Positions 37,051 through 50,842 of a stretch of 64,000 nucleotides of DNA are shown in pieces. Within the stretch, counting starts at the first letter, position 1. The number at the start of each line of letters is the position of its first letter. Under the pieces are notes generated by a model. The model was not told the origin of the DNA and made no database searches. It was given only the letters and a program-made list of their open reading frames with translations. The translations under genes and the position numbers were made by a program. The stretch covers positions 145,758-209,757 of the forward strand of contig NZ_JAHWGH010000015.1 of assembly GCF_019334305.1 (NCBI RefSeq). Reading direction: 5' to 3'. Origin of the DNA: Rossellomorea orangium (GTDB lineage: Bacteria; Bacillota; Bacilli; Bacillales; Bacillaceae_B).

Positions 37051-38202
37051 TTATTCATAGATGTGTAAGTATGTTTCTTTACTGCCCTTTTTCTTCACGA
37101 TGAGGGCTTCCGGACCGTAGGAAGAGGAGACGAGGAGTTCTACGTCCCAGCTTTCCGGGGTCTGTTTGCCGATCATGTTGGTGAGGTGCTGGGCGAATCC
37201 GATCGTTTCAGCTTTTCCCTGGAAGGAAAGAGCCACTTCGAATTCCATTTTGGACAGTTTCTGATCTTGATAGAGTGCCTGTCCTGTCAGTCCTGTGTAG
37301 ACTGGAAAATACTTTTCGATATCTGTTTTGAATTCATTAAAGACTTTATAATCGTTCGGATGGTTCTCCTGGGCTTCAGGGGAAGGGAATAGATAATAAT
37401 CTTCATTGATTCCTTTCCAATCCTGAATACCATTTTCATCAGGCTCCACCGACGTATAGGCAAAAAAGTGCCCGGGCACGACTTGATCTTTCGGAGCCTG
37501 TTTATATAGAGAGATCATAATCGGAACGTTTTGAAGTTCTTTATTCTGACGAAGGCGGTTCAGAACTTCACCGGCGATTTTCGCTCCCTGCTCTTTCAGA
37601 ACCTCATTGCTGATCTTTTTTACTGTTCTTGTCCCATTAGACATATTGGTCTCATATTGAACAGAATTCAGGGATAAGGCGATGGCCACCCCACCCAGTC
37701 GCACCTTATTGTCTTCTTTCTTCATCAAGTAATTATGTTCAATCACATGGGCCAAGTAGATCGGTGCATTCTCACCGCTTGACTGCATGGGATTCAGACC
37801 CACATTCTGAGACTCCTGAAGGCCCTTTTCCTTCAGCTGTTCACTTGTATACTTTCGCTGCAGCCAGCTGTCCACCGTTTTCTTATTCAAGAATTGTCCT
37901 TCTTTGAAGTAGTAATCATCGGTTGAAAACCGATTTTGAGCCACTCTTAATAAACCTTTTTCGATTTCATTGATATCGTATCTTGATCCAAGATCATTCA
38001 CGACGACACCCCGGGTATTGCTCGTTTCATAGGGAAGCATCGTCTTGTAGTATTCTTTCGATATTTGGAAGCTTGGTATGATGGCTTTCTTTGCTTCGCT
38101 ATCCTGATTTTCCTGAACGACCTGATCCTGTTTCTCAAATGTCGGAGCACAGCCTCCCAATAACAACAGCGCGGAGAGAGCGACCGAAATCCCTTTTTTC
38201 AT
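37051..38202 (-). CDS. yerH: CamS/YerH family lipoprotein
   Basis: This 383-residue lipoprotein has a signal peptide and lipobox LLLLGGCAP, with lipidated Cys at residue 18. It belongs to the CamS sex-pheromone family, in which the signal peptide of some members yields a peptide pheromone in enterococci/staphylococci; the role of the mature protein is unclear. Central motifs include APIYLAHVIEHNYL and QDWKGINEDYYLFPS. It follows ligA by 15 bases, the usual Bacillus order. Confidence 0.9.
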   Translation of the reverse strand: MKKGISVALSALLLLGGCAPTFEKQDQVVQENQDSEAKKAIIPSFQISKEYYKTMLPYETSNTRGVVVNDLGSRYDINEIEKGLLRVAQNRFSTDDYYFKEGQFLNKKTVDSWLQRKYTSEQLKEKGLQESQNVGLNPMQSSGENAPIYLAHVIEHNYLMKKEDNKVRLGGVAIALSLNSVQYETNMSNGTRTVKKISNEVLKEQGAKIAGEVLNRLRQNKELQNVPIMISLYKQAPKDQVVPGHFFAYTSVEPDENGIQDWKGINEDYYLFPSPEAQENHPNDYKVFNEFKTDIEKYFPVYTGLTGQALYQDQKLSKMEFEVALSFQGKAETIGFAQHLTNMIGKQTPESWDVELLVSSSYGPEALIVKKKGSKETYLHIYE

Positions 38203-38217
38203 TCCTCGTTACACCTC

Positions 38218-40251
<2,034 letters not shown>

Positions 40252-40285
40252 TCAGTAAGCCGGAAGGAATTACCCTCCCGACACG

Positions 40286-42511
40286 TCATGCTTTTTCGAT
40301 TGGGGCAAATTTAGCCAGGAGACGCTTGATTCCCATTGGACTAGGGAAAGCAATATCAAGCTCGACACTGTCTCCAGACCCTTTCACACTGACAACCGTT
40401 CCCGTTCCCCATTTCTTATGCTGGGCCTTATCCCCGACCTGCCACGCAACGGATTCTCCACCTGTCGTGGTTTGGACCGGACGTGCAACCGGCTTTCTCG
40501 GTGCAGGGCGTGACGGTGATTTCGAAGCTGACTTCCCGAACGGCGTAAAGGCAGTCTTCTTCTCTGCCATGACGTCATCCAGCAGGTCCGCCGGAATCTC
40601 GTTGATGAATCGGGAAACAGGGTTCATCTTCGTTTGACCGAAGAGTGTCCTCATCTGCGCATTTGTCAAGAAGAGCTGTTCTTCTGCACGGGTGATCCCT
40701 ACGTACGCCAAACGGCGCTCTTCTTCCATTTCATCCTCTTCCATAAGGGAACGGCTGTGAGGAAATACCCCTTCCTCCATCCCCATAAGGAATACGACAG
40801 GAAATTCAAGACCTTTGGCTGCGTGTAGGGTCATTAAGATGACGGAATCTTTCGGCTGGTCATCTTCATCAAGCTTATCGATGTCGGCGACCAGGGCAAG
40901 ATCTGTCAGAAATGCCACGAGGCTCTTATCATCATTGGTTTCCTCGAAGCTCTTCGTTACTGACAGGAACTCGTCCAAGTTCTCGAGTCTTGATTGAGAC
41001 TCGATGGACTTTTCCGCTTTCAGCATGTCTGTGTAGCCTGATTTCTCGAGGATTTCTTCTACCAGTTCGGTTACAGATAGATACTCCTGCATACTGGTAT
41101 AGCCTTTCACCATCTCCATGAATTCAATCACGGCCTTGGTAATTTTAGGGCTGAGTCCGATGAAGTCCGCTTCTGCAAGCGCTCTGAACATGGATATATC
41201 ATGGTCCTGAGCGTAACGGGCAATTTTATCAATAGACGTGGCCCCTACACCCCTCTTCGGTACATTGATGACCCGCTGCAGGCTGATGTCATCATCAGGA
41301 TTCGAAATGAGTCTTAAATACGCTAAAATATCCTTGATCTCTTTACGATCATAGAACTTGATGCCTCCCACAATGGAGTATTCGATGTTCGATTTAAGCA
41401 GAACTTCCTCCATGACACGGGACTGGGCATTTGTACGGTACAGGATGGCAAAATCAGAATACTTTTTCTTGCCGCCCTCCATCATTTCTTTAATTTTACC
41501 CGTGACGAATTGAGCTTCCGTCTGCTCAGTATCTGCCCTGAAATAAGAGATCTTCTCACCGTCATCATTTTCTGTCCAAAGATTCTTCGGTTTACGGTTT
41601 GAATTCTTCTGTATGACTTCATTCGCCGCCTGAAGGATTCTTTTCGTTGAACGATAATTCTGTTCAAGGAAAATGACTGTAGCTCTTGGGTAATCCTTCT
41701 CGAAAGAAAGGATATTGGCAATGTCCGCACCGCGCCATTTGTATATCGACTGATCCGAATCACCTACCACACAGAGGTTCTGAAAACGGGATGCGAGCAG
41801 TTTCACGAGCATATATTGCGCTCTGTTCGTATCCTGATACTCATCCACGTGGATATATTGAAACTTGCGCTGATAAAATTCCAGCACTTCCGGTACACGT
41901 TGAAACAATTGAATTGTCGTCATGATCAGATCATCGAAATCGAGCGCCTGATTCTTTCGTAATCGCTTCTGATACTCTGTGTACACGTCCGAAACGACCT
42001 GGTCGTAATATCCCCCCACCTGCTTTGATAATTCTTCTGGTGTGGTCAGCTCATTTTTCGCAGAGCTGATTGATCCAAGAAGGGAACGAGGATCAAATTT
42101 CTTTGGGTCTATATTTTTTTCTTTTAAAATCGATTTAATGACAGACTGCTGATCCGTCGAGTCCAGGATCGTGAAGTTTCGGCTTAATCCGATCCGGTCG
42201 ATATCACGGCGAAGGATCCGTACACACATGCTGTGGAAAGTAGAGATCCAAATGTTCTCCGACGCCCCTCCAAGGATGTTATGGATACGATCCTTCATCT
42301 CTCTCGCTGCTTTATTTGTAAAGGTAATCGCTAAAATATTATAAGGATTGACCCCTTTTTCCACCATCAAATACGCAATACGGTGTGTCAATACTCTCGT
42401 CTTCCCTGAGCCTGCCCCTGCCATGATCAACAGAGGTCCCTCCGTTGCCTTTACCGCTTCCGCCTGCTCGGGATTCATTCCATTCAACAATCGATCAGTC
42501 AAAAATTGCAT
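40286..42511 (-). CDS. pcrA: ATP-dependent DNA helicase PcrA
   Basis: This 741-residue UvrD/PcrA superfamily 1 helicase acts in repair and plasmid replication. Walker A is [14 protein letters not shown] (about residues 32-45). Later motifs include [25 protein letters not shown] (Walker B), [27 protein letters not shown] and [14 protein letters not shown] [10 protein letters not shown]. The C-terminal tail contains the Tudor-like region typical of PcrA ([20 protein letters not shown]). Lies between pcrB and ligA. Confidence 0.98.
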   Translation of the reverse strand: MQFLTDRLLNGMNPEQAEAVKATEGPLLIMAGAGSGKTRVLTHRIAYLMVEKGVNPYNILAITFTNKAAREMKDRIHNILGGASENIWISTFHSMCVRILRRDIDRIGLSRNFTILDSTDQQSVIKSILKEKNIDPKKFDPRSLLGSISSAKNELTTPEELSKQVGGYYDQVVSDVYTEYQKRLRKNQALDFDDLIMTTIQLFQRVPEVLEFYQRKFQYIHVDEYQDTNRAQYMLVKLLASRFQNLCVVGDSDQSIYKWRGADIANILSFEKDYPRATVIFLEQNYRSTKRILQAANEVIQKNSNRKPKNLWTENDDGEKISYFRADTEQTEAQFVTGKIKEMMEGGKKKYSDFAILYRTNAQSRVMEEVLLKSNIEYSIVGGIKFYDRKEIKDILAYLRLISNPDDDISLQRVINVPKRGVGATSIDKIARYAQDHDISMFRALAEADFIGLSPKITKAVIEFMEMVKGYTSMQEYLSVTELVEEILEKSGYTDMLKAEKSIESQSRLENLDEFLSVTKSFEETNDDKSLVAFLTDLALVADIDKLDEDDQPKDSVILMTLHAAKGLEFPVVFLMGMEEGVFPHSRSLMEEDEMEEERRLAYVGITRAEEQLFLTNAQMRTLFGQTKMNPVSRFINEIPADLLDDVMAEKKTAFTPFGKSASKSPSRPAPRKPVARPVQTTTGGESVAWQVGDKAQHKKWGTGTVVSVKGSGDSVELDIAFPSPMGIKRLLAKFAPIEKA

Positions 42512-42571
42512 ACTCTCTCACCACCATAACGAACGTTTGTTCTATTTTGTGTTACCATTATATCTTATTCA

Positions 42572-42584
42572 GGGACTGACCTCC
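42572..42584 (+). repeat. Degenerate AGGGACGGACCT copy
   Basis: AGGGACTGACCT differs at one base from the dispersed 12-mer; lies in the pcrB-pcrA gap. Confidence 0.4.
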
Positions 42585-42594
42585 AGCAGGATCT

Positions 42595-43281
42595 TTACCC
42601 CTTAACTGCTTTTACCGTTTTTAACGCTTCTTTCAAATTCTCATACACAGCATTTCCAACGACGACCACATCTGAAACCCCGGACATCTCCTTCGCCTGC
42701 TGTGCGGATTTGATACCCCCGCCATAGAATAAAGTCGTGTTCTCCAACGAATCCTTCACTTCTTTAACCGTTCCGATGTCCCCATATGTACCACTGTACT
42801 CAAGGTAAAAAATCGGCAGGTTGAACATCTTCTCTGCCATCATGGCATAAGCTGCCGCGTCTTCACTTGAAATATCTGTGTTTGCTTTCGTTACCTGAGC
42901 CGCTTTGCATTCACGGTTCAATATACAATATCCTTCTACAAGGATTTCATCCCAATTCATGATTTCTCCATATTCCTTGACCGCCTGGTGATGCAAACCC
43001 GTCACCCAGTTCATATCCGAGCTGTTCATCACCATTGGAATGAAATACAGATCGAAGCCCGGAGTGATCGACTCCAGATTTGATACTTCCAGAATACAAG
43101 GAACCGTATATCGTCTCACTCGTGCCATCAAATCAAGAACCTTTTCAAGGGTTACACCGTCCGTACCCCCTACGATGATCGCATCTGTTCCCGATTCACA
43201 TACTGCTTCTAAATCTTCATCATCTATTGTCTTATTCGGATCTAGTTTAAATACATGGCGCCACTCTTGGACATCATACAT
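42595..43281 (-). CDS. pcrB: Heptaprenylglyceryl phosphate synthase PcrB
   Basis: This 228-residue TIM-barrel prenyltransferase joins sn-glycerol-1-phosphate to heptaprenyl diphosphate, an archaeal-type ether lipid step found in Bacillales. Signature stretches are [36 protein letters not shown] and [14 protein letters not shown] chose the ATG at 43281 (GGAGGA upstream), five codons inside the longest frame. It is the first gene of pcrB-pcrA-ligA-yerH. Confidence 0.96.
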   Translation of the reverse strand: MYDVQEWRHVFKLDPNKTIDDEDLEAVCESGTDAIIVGGTDGVTLEKVLDLMARVRRYTVPCILEVSNLESITPGFDLYFIPMVMNSSDMNWVTGLHHQAVKEYGEIMNWDEILVEGYCILNRECKAAQVTKANTDISSEDAAAYAMMAEKMFNLPIFYLEYSGTYGDIGTVKEVKDSLENTTLFYGGGIKSAQQAKEMSGVSDVVVVGNAVYENLKEALKTVKAVKG

Positions 43282-43351
43282 ATGCTGTTCCTCCATTCAT
43301 ACATCCATCTAACGTATTATATCATTTGTGGAAGGCTGTCGCATTACCTAC

Positions 43352-43476
43352 AAAAGCGGAGGCGGCTCGCCCAGAGGCGACGAGCATAAGATGAACCTGC
43401 CGGAAAGGCGTTCTTTGCCTTTTTGGCAGGTTTAGCTTATGACCTCGAGCCTCTAGCCGCCAGAGCTGGATGACAC
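43352..43476 (-). repeat. 125-bp repeat, tandem copy A
   Basis: Minus-strand copy of the element seen at 9749-9884; contains the AAAGCGGAGGCGGC end and the GAGCTGGATGACAC end, with an inner AAAGGCG...TTTGCCTTTTTGG hairpin. Confidence 0.85.
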
Positions 43477-43477
43477 C

Positions 43478-43602
43478 GAAAGCGGAGGCGGCTTGCTCAG
43501 ACCCGACAAGCATATGGCGAACTGGCCGGAAAGGCGCTTTTTGCCTTTTTGGACAGGTTGACTTATGACCTCGAGGGGCTAGCCGCCGGAGCTGGATGAC
43601 AC
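43478..43602 (-). repeat. 125-bp repeat, tandem copy B
   Basis: A second copy in the same orientation, one base after copy A, with several substitutions; it keeps GAGGGGCTAGCCGCCGGAGC, closer to the 9.7 kb copy. Confidence 0.85.
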
Positions 43603-43614
43603 CCGGACAAAAAC

Positions 43615-43644
43615 AAAGACCGCTCGTCATAGACAGCGGTCCTT
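43615..43644 (-). terminator. Terminator of yerA-yerB-yerC
   Basis: GACCGCT pairs with AGCGGTC, followed on the minus strand by TTTGTTTTTG, just after yerC. Confidence 0.65.
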
Positions 43645-43647
43645 CTA

Positions 43648-43947
43648 TTATTTTTCTTCCTGATGTACACGATCCAATACTAACTGATATGCATCATTTC
43701 CGTAATTCAAACAGCGCTTCACGCGAGAGATCGTTGCGGTACTTGCGCCTGTTTCTGTTTCGATCTTATGATAGGTCTTCCCATCCTGAAGCATGCGTGC
43801 AACTTCAAGGCGCTGGGCAAGCGATTGAATTTCGTTAATGGTACAAAGATCATCAAAGAAACGATAGCATTCTTCAAGATCCTGGAGAGAAAGAACAGCG
43901 TTGAATAACTGATCCAGCTCCTTGCCTCTTAGTTTATTTATTTGCAT
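43648..43947 (-). CDS. yerC: YerC/TrpR-family DNA-binding protein
   Basis: This 99-residue helical protein belongs to the YerC/YecD branch of the Trp repressor superfamily. The helix-turn-helix is visible at SLAQRLEVARMLQDGKTYHK and ETGASTATISRVKRCLNYG (about residues 42-78). It is a predicted regulator whose targets are not known. It lies 21 bases after yerB in a yerA-yerB-yerC run and is followed by a terminator. Confidence 0.9.
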   Translation of the reverse strand: MQINKLRGKELDQLFNAVLSLQDLEECYRFFDDLCTINEIQSLAQRLEVARMLQDGKTYHKIETETGASTATISRVKRCLNYGNDAYQLVLDRVHQEEK

Positions 43948-43968
43948 TAAAAAGACTCCTTTTTCCTT

Positions 43969-45012
43969 CTATTCTTGATATGATACGGAACCGGTCAAGC
44001 CCGGTGAACTTGGAATGACATTGATCCACGTCGATCCTTTTCGCAGGCTTACAGGTTTTTCATTATCATAAGGAAGTATTCTGCCATTTACATTCTTCCA
44101 TTGAACCGTACGGAGCTTACCGTCTTGTATCAAGTAAGCATTCCCTCCCGATTCAAAATCTATGTCGCGCCTTCCTGCATCATCGACAATCTTATGTGAA
44201 GCTTCTACGATGAAAAGATTTTCGATCAACACGGGATCTTTCGAGTCATAATCGATGGTCTGTTCACCATCTGAATAACGCTCGTATCGTCCCTCTTTTT
44301 CGTTATACTCATACACGACGTTGAACAGGGGATTTTGATTATAGGAGATCATCACGGAATTGGCATCTTCACCGTTTATCGTTTCTTTATCACTAAAATG
44401 AAGTGCCTCAGGCGGCCGGTTCATTTCAAAGCCGTTCTTATCCGCTCCCTCTTTAATATGTTCGTAGGTGATATACGAATTATGCGGAGCTTTACGGAAG
44501 GATGCACGCTTAAACAGCGTCCCGTCATATTGAATTCCGTTCAGATCATCGATATAGCCATTCGTCAGCATTTCCTTCGCCTCAGGGCTGTAGCCGTGTG
44601 CGACATACAAACTGTCGTAGCCTTTCGCAAGCTCTATATAGTAATCTCTCGCGCTTCTTACAGGGCCGACTTCTTCCGGCATATGGCTTTGGAAGATGGC
44701 CAGGAAGCGGGTGATGTCACCCTCTGCCAATACTTCATATACAATATCCGCCTTGGATAGACCTGATTGAGGACGGGCTTTCGGATGGTTATTCACCATC
44801 ACAGCCACCGGACGGGCCGTTGACTCCTTTTCTTCTCCTACCCCAGTCAAAGGTGATTGATACATTTCTTCTGTTTCTACGCCTGTCTCTTCTTTCACCA
44901 CTGGAGTTGCGGCTTCTTTATCAGATTCTTTCTTTATCTCTTTATCTGAACTACATGCGACAAGTGTAAACGAGCTTAGCGCAATGATGAAAGCTCTTTT
45001 CATTTTCAGCAT
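43969..45012 (-). CDS. yerB: DUF3048 lipoprotein YerB
   Basis: This 347-residue putative lipoprotein has signal MLKMKRAFIIALSSFTLVAC with the lipidated Cys at residue 20 and an acidic linker. The DUF3048 domain follows, with VAVMVNNHPKARPQSGLSKA, YEVLAEGDITRFLAIFQSH and PVRSARDYYIELAKGYDS. The C-terminus ends with a conserved WINVIPSSPG segment. It is likely anchored on the outer face of the membrane; function is unknown. AGGGGTG precedes the ATG. Lies between yerA and yerC. Confidence 0.9.
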   Translation of the reverse strand: MLKMKRAFIIALSSFTLVACSSDKEIKKESDKEAATPVVKEETGVETEEMYQSPLTGVGEEKESTARPVAVMVNNHPKARPQSGLSKADIVYEVLAEGDITRFLAIFQSHMPEEVGPVRSARDYYIELAKGYDSLYVAHGYSPEAKEMLTNGYIDDLNGIQYDGTLFKRASFRKAPHNSYITYEHIKEGADKNGFEMNRPPEALHFSDKETINGEDANSVMISYNQNPLFNVVYEYNEKEGRYERYSDGEQTIDYDSKDPVLIENLFIVEASHKIVDDAGRRDIDFESGGNAYLIQDGKLRTVQWKNVNGRILPYDNEKPVSLRKGSTWINVIPSSPGLTGSVSYQE

Positions 45013-45042
45013 GTTTTTGACACCCCTATTTACTTTACTATT

Positions 45043-46791
45043 TTAACGCATTATTGTTGGAAAGAGTACCGTTTTCTTCATTACATCATAGATTCCCTTT
45101 TGTGTCATCCGGATATAAGGGAGATGAGTGGACTGAAGAAACAGTAATGTATAGATTGGATCCGAGAAGCGATAGCCTCTCTCTTTTAATAATCCTTTTA
45201 GTGTTTTTTCCTCTTCTATCAGTTCTGGCATCTCTTTCATTGAGAGCAATCCGCTTAAAGGAAGGGGAATGTCGTGCAGGATTTCACCATTTTCTGCAAG
45301 GGCGATCCCTCCTCCGATTTCCTTCATACGATTGAAAGCTGCTATCATATCAGCTTTGCTTTTTCCGATCAGGATAATGTCCCCTGTATTGGAATAAGAA
45401 GACGCAAAGCCCATGACTCCTCTCGCGAAGCCTTTAATCATGGTGCTGATCCTCCACTTGCCATTCCGGTCCAAGAGCATGAGAAATGATTGATCATGAT
45501 CGGGATCGAGTAATTCTTCTGACGGATTGATCGAGATGGAATATGGTTTGGTGATAACATCATTTACCATTTCGATTCCAAACGGCATGGAGAATTGCAA
45601 GTCGTCATACCCTACTTCCCAATCCAGATTTAATGGGGTAAATCCGTTTTCTCCCCAATTGATTTCTGTGTGTTCCTCCATCTGTTCGCCGTTTTTACGA
45701 ACCCAGGTTCCCTTTGATAGCACTGAAAGTGGCGTCGGATCATCTTTTGACGAAAGGAAGTTGATATTTGCCACTCTGCCTGTCGCAATCATCCCATGCA
45801 GATGGGTGATATTGTAATAATTGGCAACGTTGTAACTCGCCATATTATACGCTTCGATAGGCGGGATGCCTTTATCGATCGCCATTTTGATCATGAAATC
45901 CAGTACACCTTTTTCATAGAATCCAGGAGTCGATCCATCCGTCGTGAACAACAGGGAGTCATAGGAATCGATGCCTTTTTCGTTTAGCCCATCTAACAGG
46001 ACCGGTAAATCAGGCCGGATCGAGGAATGACGCAGAGTGACTGTCAGCCCTTGGATCAGACGTTTGTAAACGTCCTCTCCCGTCATCGCTTCATGGTCGC
46101 CATCGATACCTAATAAGCCCAGTTTGGCGATCGTTTTGTCAGATGCCCCAGGGAGATGTCCTTCGACAATTTTCCCCATCCGTTTGGCTTCCTGCATCCA
46201 GTGAAGGATCAAGTCATCCCCCTCCAGAAGTCTAGGCCACGCAGTCAATTCGCCGCCTTGTAATACGGAGTCATGTTCGAGCCATGATTTCACTTCCCCA
46301 TTGGAGAAAGTGACCTCTTCATTCATCATTTCGGTTTGAGAATCAAAGCGTGTCCACCAGTACATCGTCACCGGCATTTTGTTAAATTCCTTCAATAAAG
46401 TAAACGCTTTCTTTTTTTCCAATTGTAAAAACATCATAAGGTTATCATTTACGAATGTCGTTGTACCGGTTTGGGATGCATACTTGGAAAAAGATTGGGG
46501 ATTATAAAGCTGAAACGGATGTACATGCGGTTCTATATATCCAGGGACGAGGTACTGTGACCCGCAGTCCACGATTTCACATTGCTCAAGATTTTCCGGG
46601 AGTTGGTCGCCGGTATAGACAATACGGTCACCGTAAACCCAAATATGGCCCTGCACCCACTTCTTCAAAGTCGAGTGAAGGTATGTTGCATTCTTTAAAA
46701 GAAGACTGGGAGACAACTCTCCGTTCAGTACTTGTACATGTTCTCGCAGTTGTTTGTTCTTCCATCTGTAGCGCTGCTCCAAAGTGAACAC
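45043..46791 (-). CDS. yerA: Adenine deaminase-related amidohydrolase YerA
   Basis: This 582-residue amidohydrolase-superfamily protein resembles adenine deaminases. The first metal motif VPGYIEPHVHPFQ gives the HxH pair near residue 100. Later metal-binding His residues fall in VEGHLPGA and DGDHEAMTGED, with LFTTDGSTPGF following. Its actual substrate in Bacillus is uncertain, and true adenine deaminase is a separate protein. It is the first gene of yerA-yerB-yerC. Confidence 0.88.
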   Translation of the reverse strand: MFTLEQRYRWKNKQLREHVQVLNGELSPSLLLKNATYLHSTLKKWVQGHIWVYGDRIVYTGDQLPENLEQCEIVDCGSQYLVPGYIEPHVHPFQLYNPQSFSKYASQTGTTTFVNDNLMMFLQLEKKKAFTLLKEFNKMPVTMYWWTRFDSQTEMMNEEVTFSNGEVKSWLEHDSVLQGGELTAWPRLLEGDDLILHWMQEAKRMGKIVEGHLPGASDKTIAKLGLLGIDGDHEAMTGEDVYKRLIQGLTVTLRHSSIRPDLPVLLDGLNEKGIDSYDSLLFTTDGSTPGFYEKGVLDFMIKMAIDKGIPPIEAYNMASYNVANYYNITHLHGMIATGRVANINFLSSKDDPTPLSVLSKGTWVRKNGEQMEEHTEINWGENGFTPLNLDWEVGYDDLQFSMPFGIEMVNDVITKPYSISINPSEELLDPDHDQSFLMLLDRNGKWRISTMIKGFARGVMGFASSYSNTGDIILIGKSKADMIAAFNRMKEIGGGIALAENGEILHDIPLPLSGLLSMKEMPELIEEEKTLKGLLKERGYRFSDPIYTLLFLQSTHLPYIRMTQKGIYDVMKKTVLFPTIMR

Positions 46792-46907
46792 TCCTCTAGT
46801 GGAATGGTATTAGTATAAGTTTCATTTTATGTTAACATATTTTACTATTTAACGCATTAAAGGTTTACAACAATTATGTGAATTTTCGATTAAGGAGGAA
46901 TTTACAA

Positions 46908-47375
46908 ATGAAAGTATCATCGAATATCGGGATTATCAATGCATTGATTCGCATCACGGTTGGTTTTACAATCCTTGCCTGGAGTACGTCAAAGCTTGCA
47001 CGACGCCCTTGGAGAGATTCCTATCTCGTCATGGCAGTAATCGGTGCCATGAAAGTAGGGGAAGGGATTCTTCGCTATTGTCCTGTCACTGCCCTGTTTG
47101 AAAAAAGCGGAGACGGCGGGAATGGAAACGGCGGCTTCGGCGGTTTTAAAGCGAAGGATATGATGAACTTCAAAGACATGCTGAAATCCGACAAGAAAGA
47201 TCACACTGAACACGGACACCAGCACCAACAAACAAACGAACACCAACAAGACCCAATGAAAAACACCAAAAAAGAAGCCAACTTCAACCCAGAAGAACTC
47301 ACCAACCAAGAAGTCCAAGAAGCACTAGGCGGTTCAAATGGGGGTAATTCTGGAGGGACGGACCTTCATTCTTAA
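46908..47375 (+). CDS. DUF2892/YgaP-like membrane protein with repeat-derived C-terminus
   Basis: This protein of about 155 residues starts at ATG 46908 (AAGGAGGA upstream, ten codons inside the longest frame). The first ~65 residues contain two membrane helices of the DUF2892 type (SSNIGIINALIRITVGFTIL, then YLVMAVIGAMKVGEGILRYC). A Gly-rich and then His/Gln/Lys-rich hydrophilic tail follows. The last residues, GGTDLHS, and the stop codon are encoded by or next to an AGGGACGGACCT repeat, so the C-terminus appears to have been altered by that repeat. Confidence 0.75.
   Translation: MKVSSNIGIINALIRITVGFTILAWSTSKLARRPWRDSYLVMAVIGAMKVGEGILRYCPVTALFEKSGDGGNGNGGFGGFKAKDMMNFKDMLKSDKKDHTEHGHQHQQTNEHQQDPMKNTKKEANFNPEELTNQEVQEALGGSNGGNSGGTDLHS
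47353..47366 (+). repeat. AGGGACGGACCT dispersed repeat inside a gene end
   Basis: Exact plus-orientation copy; the only copy in the window that lies inside a coding sequence (C-terminus of the DUF2892 protein). Confidence 0.85.
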
Positions 47376-47450
47376 GGTTCCAGAAGTCTTGGTAGACCCT
47401 TAAAACGCCGTAACGTCGGGATTTCTATTGACTATGCACCCGCGAAATAG

Positions 47451-47501
47451 CAAGATTGCCGAGGTCCGTCCCTCTCTGTTGGACATTCCTCGGCAATCTT
47501 G
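47451..47501. repeat. Hairpin containing an AGGGACGGACCT copy
   Basis: CAAGATTGCCGAGG (47451-47464) pairs with CCTCGGCAATCTTG (47488-47501); an exact repeat copy (47462-47474) fills the loop side. It could act as a bidirectional terminator but lacks a T-tract. Confidence 0.7.
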
Positions 47502-47532
47502 TATCTCTATTGATAAAAAGGAGCTGTTTGTT

Positions 47533-49023
<1,491 letters not shown>

Positions 49024-49116
49024 ATATATCTTCTCCCGAACCGGCTAAGCTCCCTTGTAAATCCTTTACCTATAAGGATTTTGCCGTTTATCGCATTGGA
49101 ACATAGTCAAAACTTG

Positions 49117-49129
49117 AGGTCCGTCCCTC
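49117..49129 (-). repeat. AGGGACGGACCT dispersed repeat
   Basis: Exact copy, minus orientation, starting 3 bases after the purH stop. Confidence 0.8.
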
Positions 49130-49132
49130 CTA

Positions 49133-50668
49133 TTAATGTTTGAAGTGACGGATGCCGGTCATGACCATGGTGATGCCGTATTGGTCTGCTTTTTTGATGG
49201 AGTCTTCGTCACGGATGGAGCCTCCGGGTTGGATGATGGCGGTGATGCCTGCTTTGGCAGCAGCTTCTACGGTGTCATCCATCGGGAAGAACGCATCGGA
49301 CGCCATGGCGGCTCCTTTGGCTTTCACTCCTGCCTGCTCAAGTGCAATGTTGGCGGCGCCTACGCGGTTCATCTGACCTGCTCCGACTCCAACGGTCATT
49401 TGAGCATTTGTCACAACGATCGCATTGGACTTCACATGCTTCACGACTTTCCAGCCAAGTTTCATGCTGTCCCATTCCGCTTCTGTCGGTTCACGCTTTG
49501 TCACGACCCGGAGGTCTGCATCATCAAGGGTGAACGTGTCATCAGCCTGAACTAATAATCCACCTTCAACCGTTGTTAACTTACGCTCGATTTTGTTCGT
49601 GGATTCAAATGGGACCGTCAGTAATCGGATGTTCTTCTTGCCTGAAAGGATTTCAAATGCTTCATCACTGAATGCTGGAGCTATGACGATCTCAAGGAAG
49701 ATTTCATGAAGCTGTCTAGCTGTTTCCTCATCCACTATACGATTCAGGGCAACGATCCCACCGAAGATGGAAGTGGAATCCGCTTCATAGGCTTTCGAGA
49801 ATGCCTCATTGATTGTAGAGCCGACACCCACCCCACAAGGATTCATATGTTTCACTGCAACGGCCGCAGGTTCCGTAAACTCTTTGACGATTTGAAGAGC
49901 AGCATTCGCATCATTGATATTATTATACGAAAGCTCCTTTCCGTGCAGCTGTCGAGCCATCGCCACTGAAAATTCAGATCCAAGTGGCGCGCGGTAGAAT
50001 GAAGCCTGCTGATGTGGATTCTCCCCATAACGGAGCGTCTGCTTCAATTCATACGTTCTTGTAAAGCGCTCAGGATTCTCTTCACCTGAAACGTCTGTCA
50101 TATATTCAGCGATAAACGCATCGTAAGCAGCTGTATGGCGGAATACTTTTGCAGCCAATTTACGGCGTTTTTCAAGAGGTAATTCACCTTGAAGCTTTAA
50201 CTCGGCAATCACATCATCGTAGTCCAATGAGTCAACAACGACCGTCACATATTGATGATTTTTCGCAGCCGCACGCAGCATCGTCGGTCCGCCGATATCG
50301 ATGTTCTCAATCGCTTCTTCTACACCGACATTCGGCTTTGCAATCGTTTGTTGGAACGGATAAAGGTTGACACAAACGAGGTCGATTCCTTCGATCCCTT
50401 GTTCCTGAAGCTGCTTGCGATGACTTTCTTCGCCACGCTTTGCGAGTAATCCACCATGGATGTTAGGGTGCAGGGTCTTTACGCGCCCTTCAAGAATTTC
50501 TGGAAACCCGGTTACTTCTTCCACTCCCATGACCTCTACATCATTTTCTAAAAGAAGCTTCTTCGTCCCGCCAGTCGAGATGATCTCATACCCTAATGTC
50601 TTTAATTCCTTCGCAAATTCGATGACTCCGCTTTTATCTGAAACACTGATCAATGCTCTCTTTTTCAA
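49133..50668 (-). CDS. purH: Bifunctional AICAR formyltransferase / IMP cyclohydrolase PurH
   Basis: This 511-residue protein catalyses the last two steps of IMP synthesis. The N-terminal cyclohydrolase (MGS-like) domain starts [20 protein letters not shown]; the C-terminal formyltransferase domain contains [26 protein letters not shown] with catalytic Lys-His, and [19 protein letters not shown]. The 3' end is followed at once by a dispersed repeat, and the 5' side has a 421-base gap to purN. Confidence 0.98.
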   Translation of the reverse strand: MKKRALISVSDKSGVIEFAKELKTLGYEIISTGGTKKLLLENDVEVMGVEEVTGFPEILEGRVKTLHPNIHGGLLAKRGEESHRKQLQEQGIEGIDLVCVNLYPFQQTIAKPNVGVEEAIENIDIGGPTMLRAAAKNHQYVTVVVDSLDYDDVIAELKLQGELPLEKRRKLAAKVFRHTAAYDAFIAEYMTDVSGEENPERFTRTYELKQTLRYGENPHQQASFYRAPLGSEFSVAMARQLHGKELSYNNINDANAALQIVKEFTEPAAVAVKHMNPCGVGVGSTINEAFSKAYEADSTSIFGGIVALNRIVDEETARQLHEIFLEIVIAPAFSDEAFEILSGKKNIRLLTVPFESTNKIERKLTTVEGGLLVQADDTFTLDDADLRVVTKREPTEAEWDSMKLGWKVVKHVKSNAIVVTNAQMTVGVGAGQMNRVGAANIALEQAGVKAKGAAMASDAFFPMDDTVEAAAKAGITAIIQPGGSIRDEDSIKKADQYGITMVMTGIRHFKH

Positions 50669-50842
50669 TGTCTGATCCTCCTCTGCCTGTTGTAATGCTG
50701 ATTTTATTTCATTATGTTTGGAGATGGATTTGAGGGTTTTATGGTGTAAAAGTGTTTGGGTGGTGGTTAGTAGTTTTGATTTTCCACCTGATCTGATGGT
50801 GTTTTGATAGGCAGTTTGGTAGCTGTTATGCCGTTTTGGAGT

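Larger units (their letters stand above)
43282..43647. other. Intergenic region between yerC and pcrB with tandem repeats
   Basis: About 365 bases holding two tandem copies of the 125-bp repeat and the yerC terminator. The open frame through the repeats is a repeat artefact. Confidence 0.75.

Noticed and set aside
43322..43630. Open frame of 102 codons on the minus strand
   Set aside because: It is made almost entirely of the two tandem 125-bp repeats, giving a duplicated peptide; no ribosome binding site or family match.
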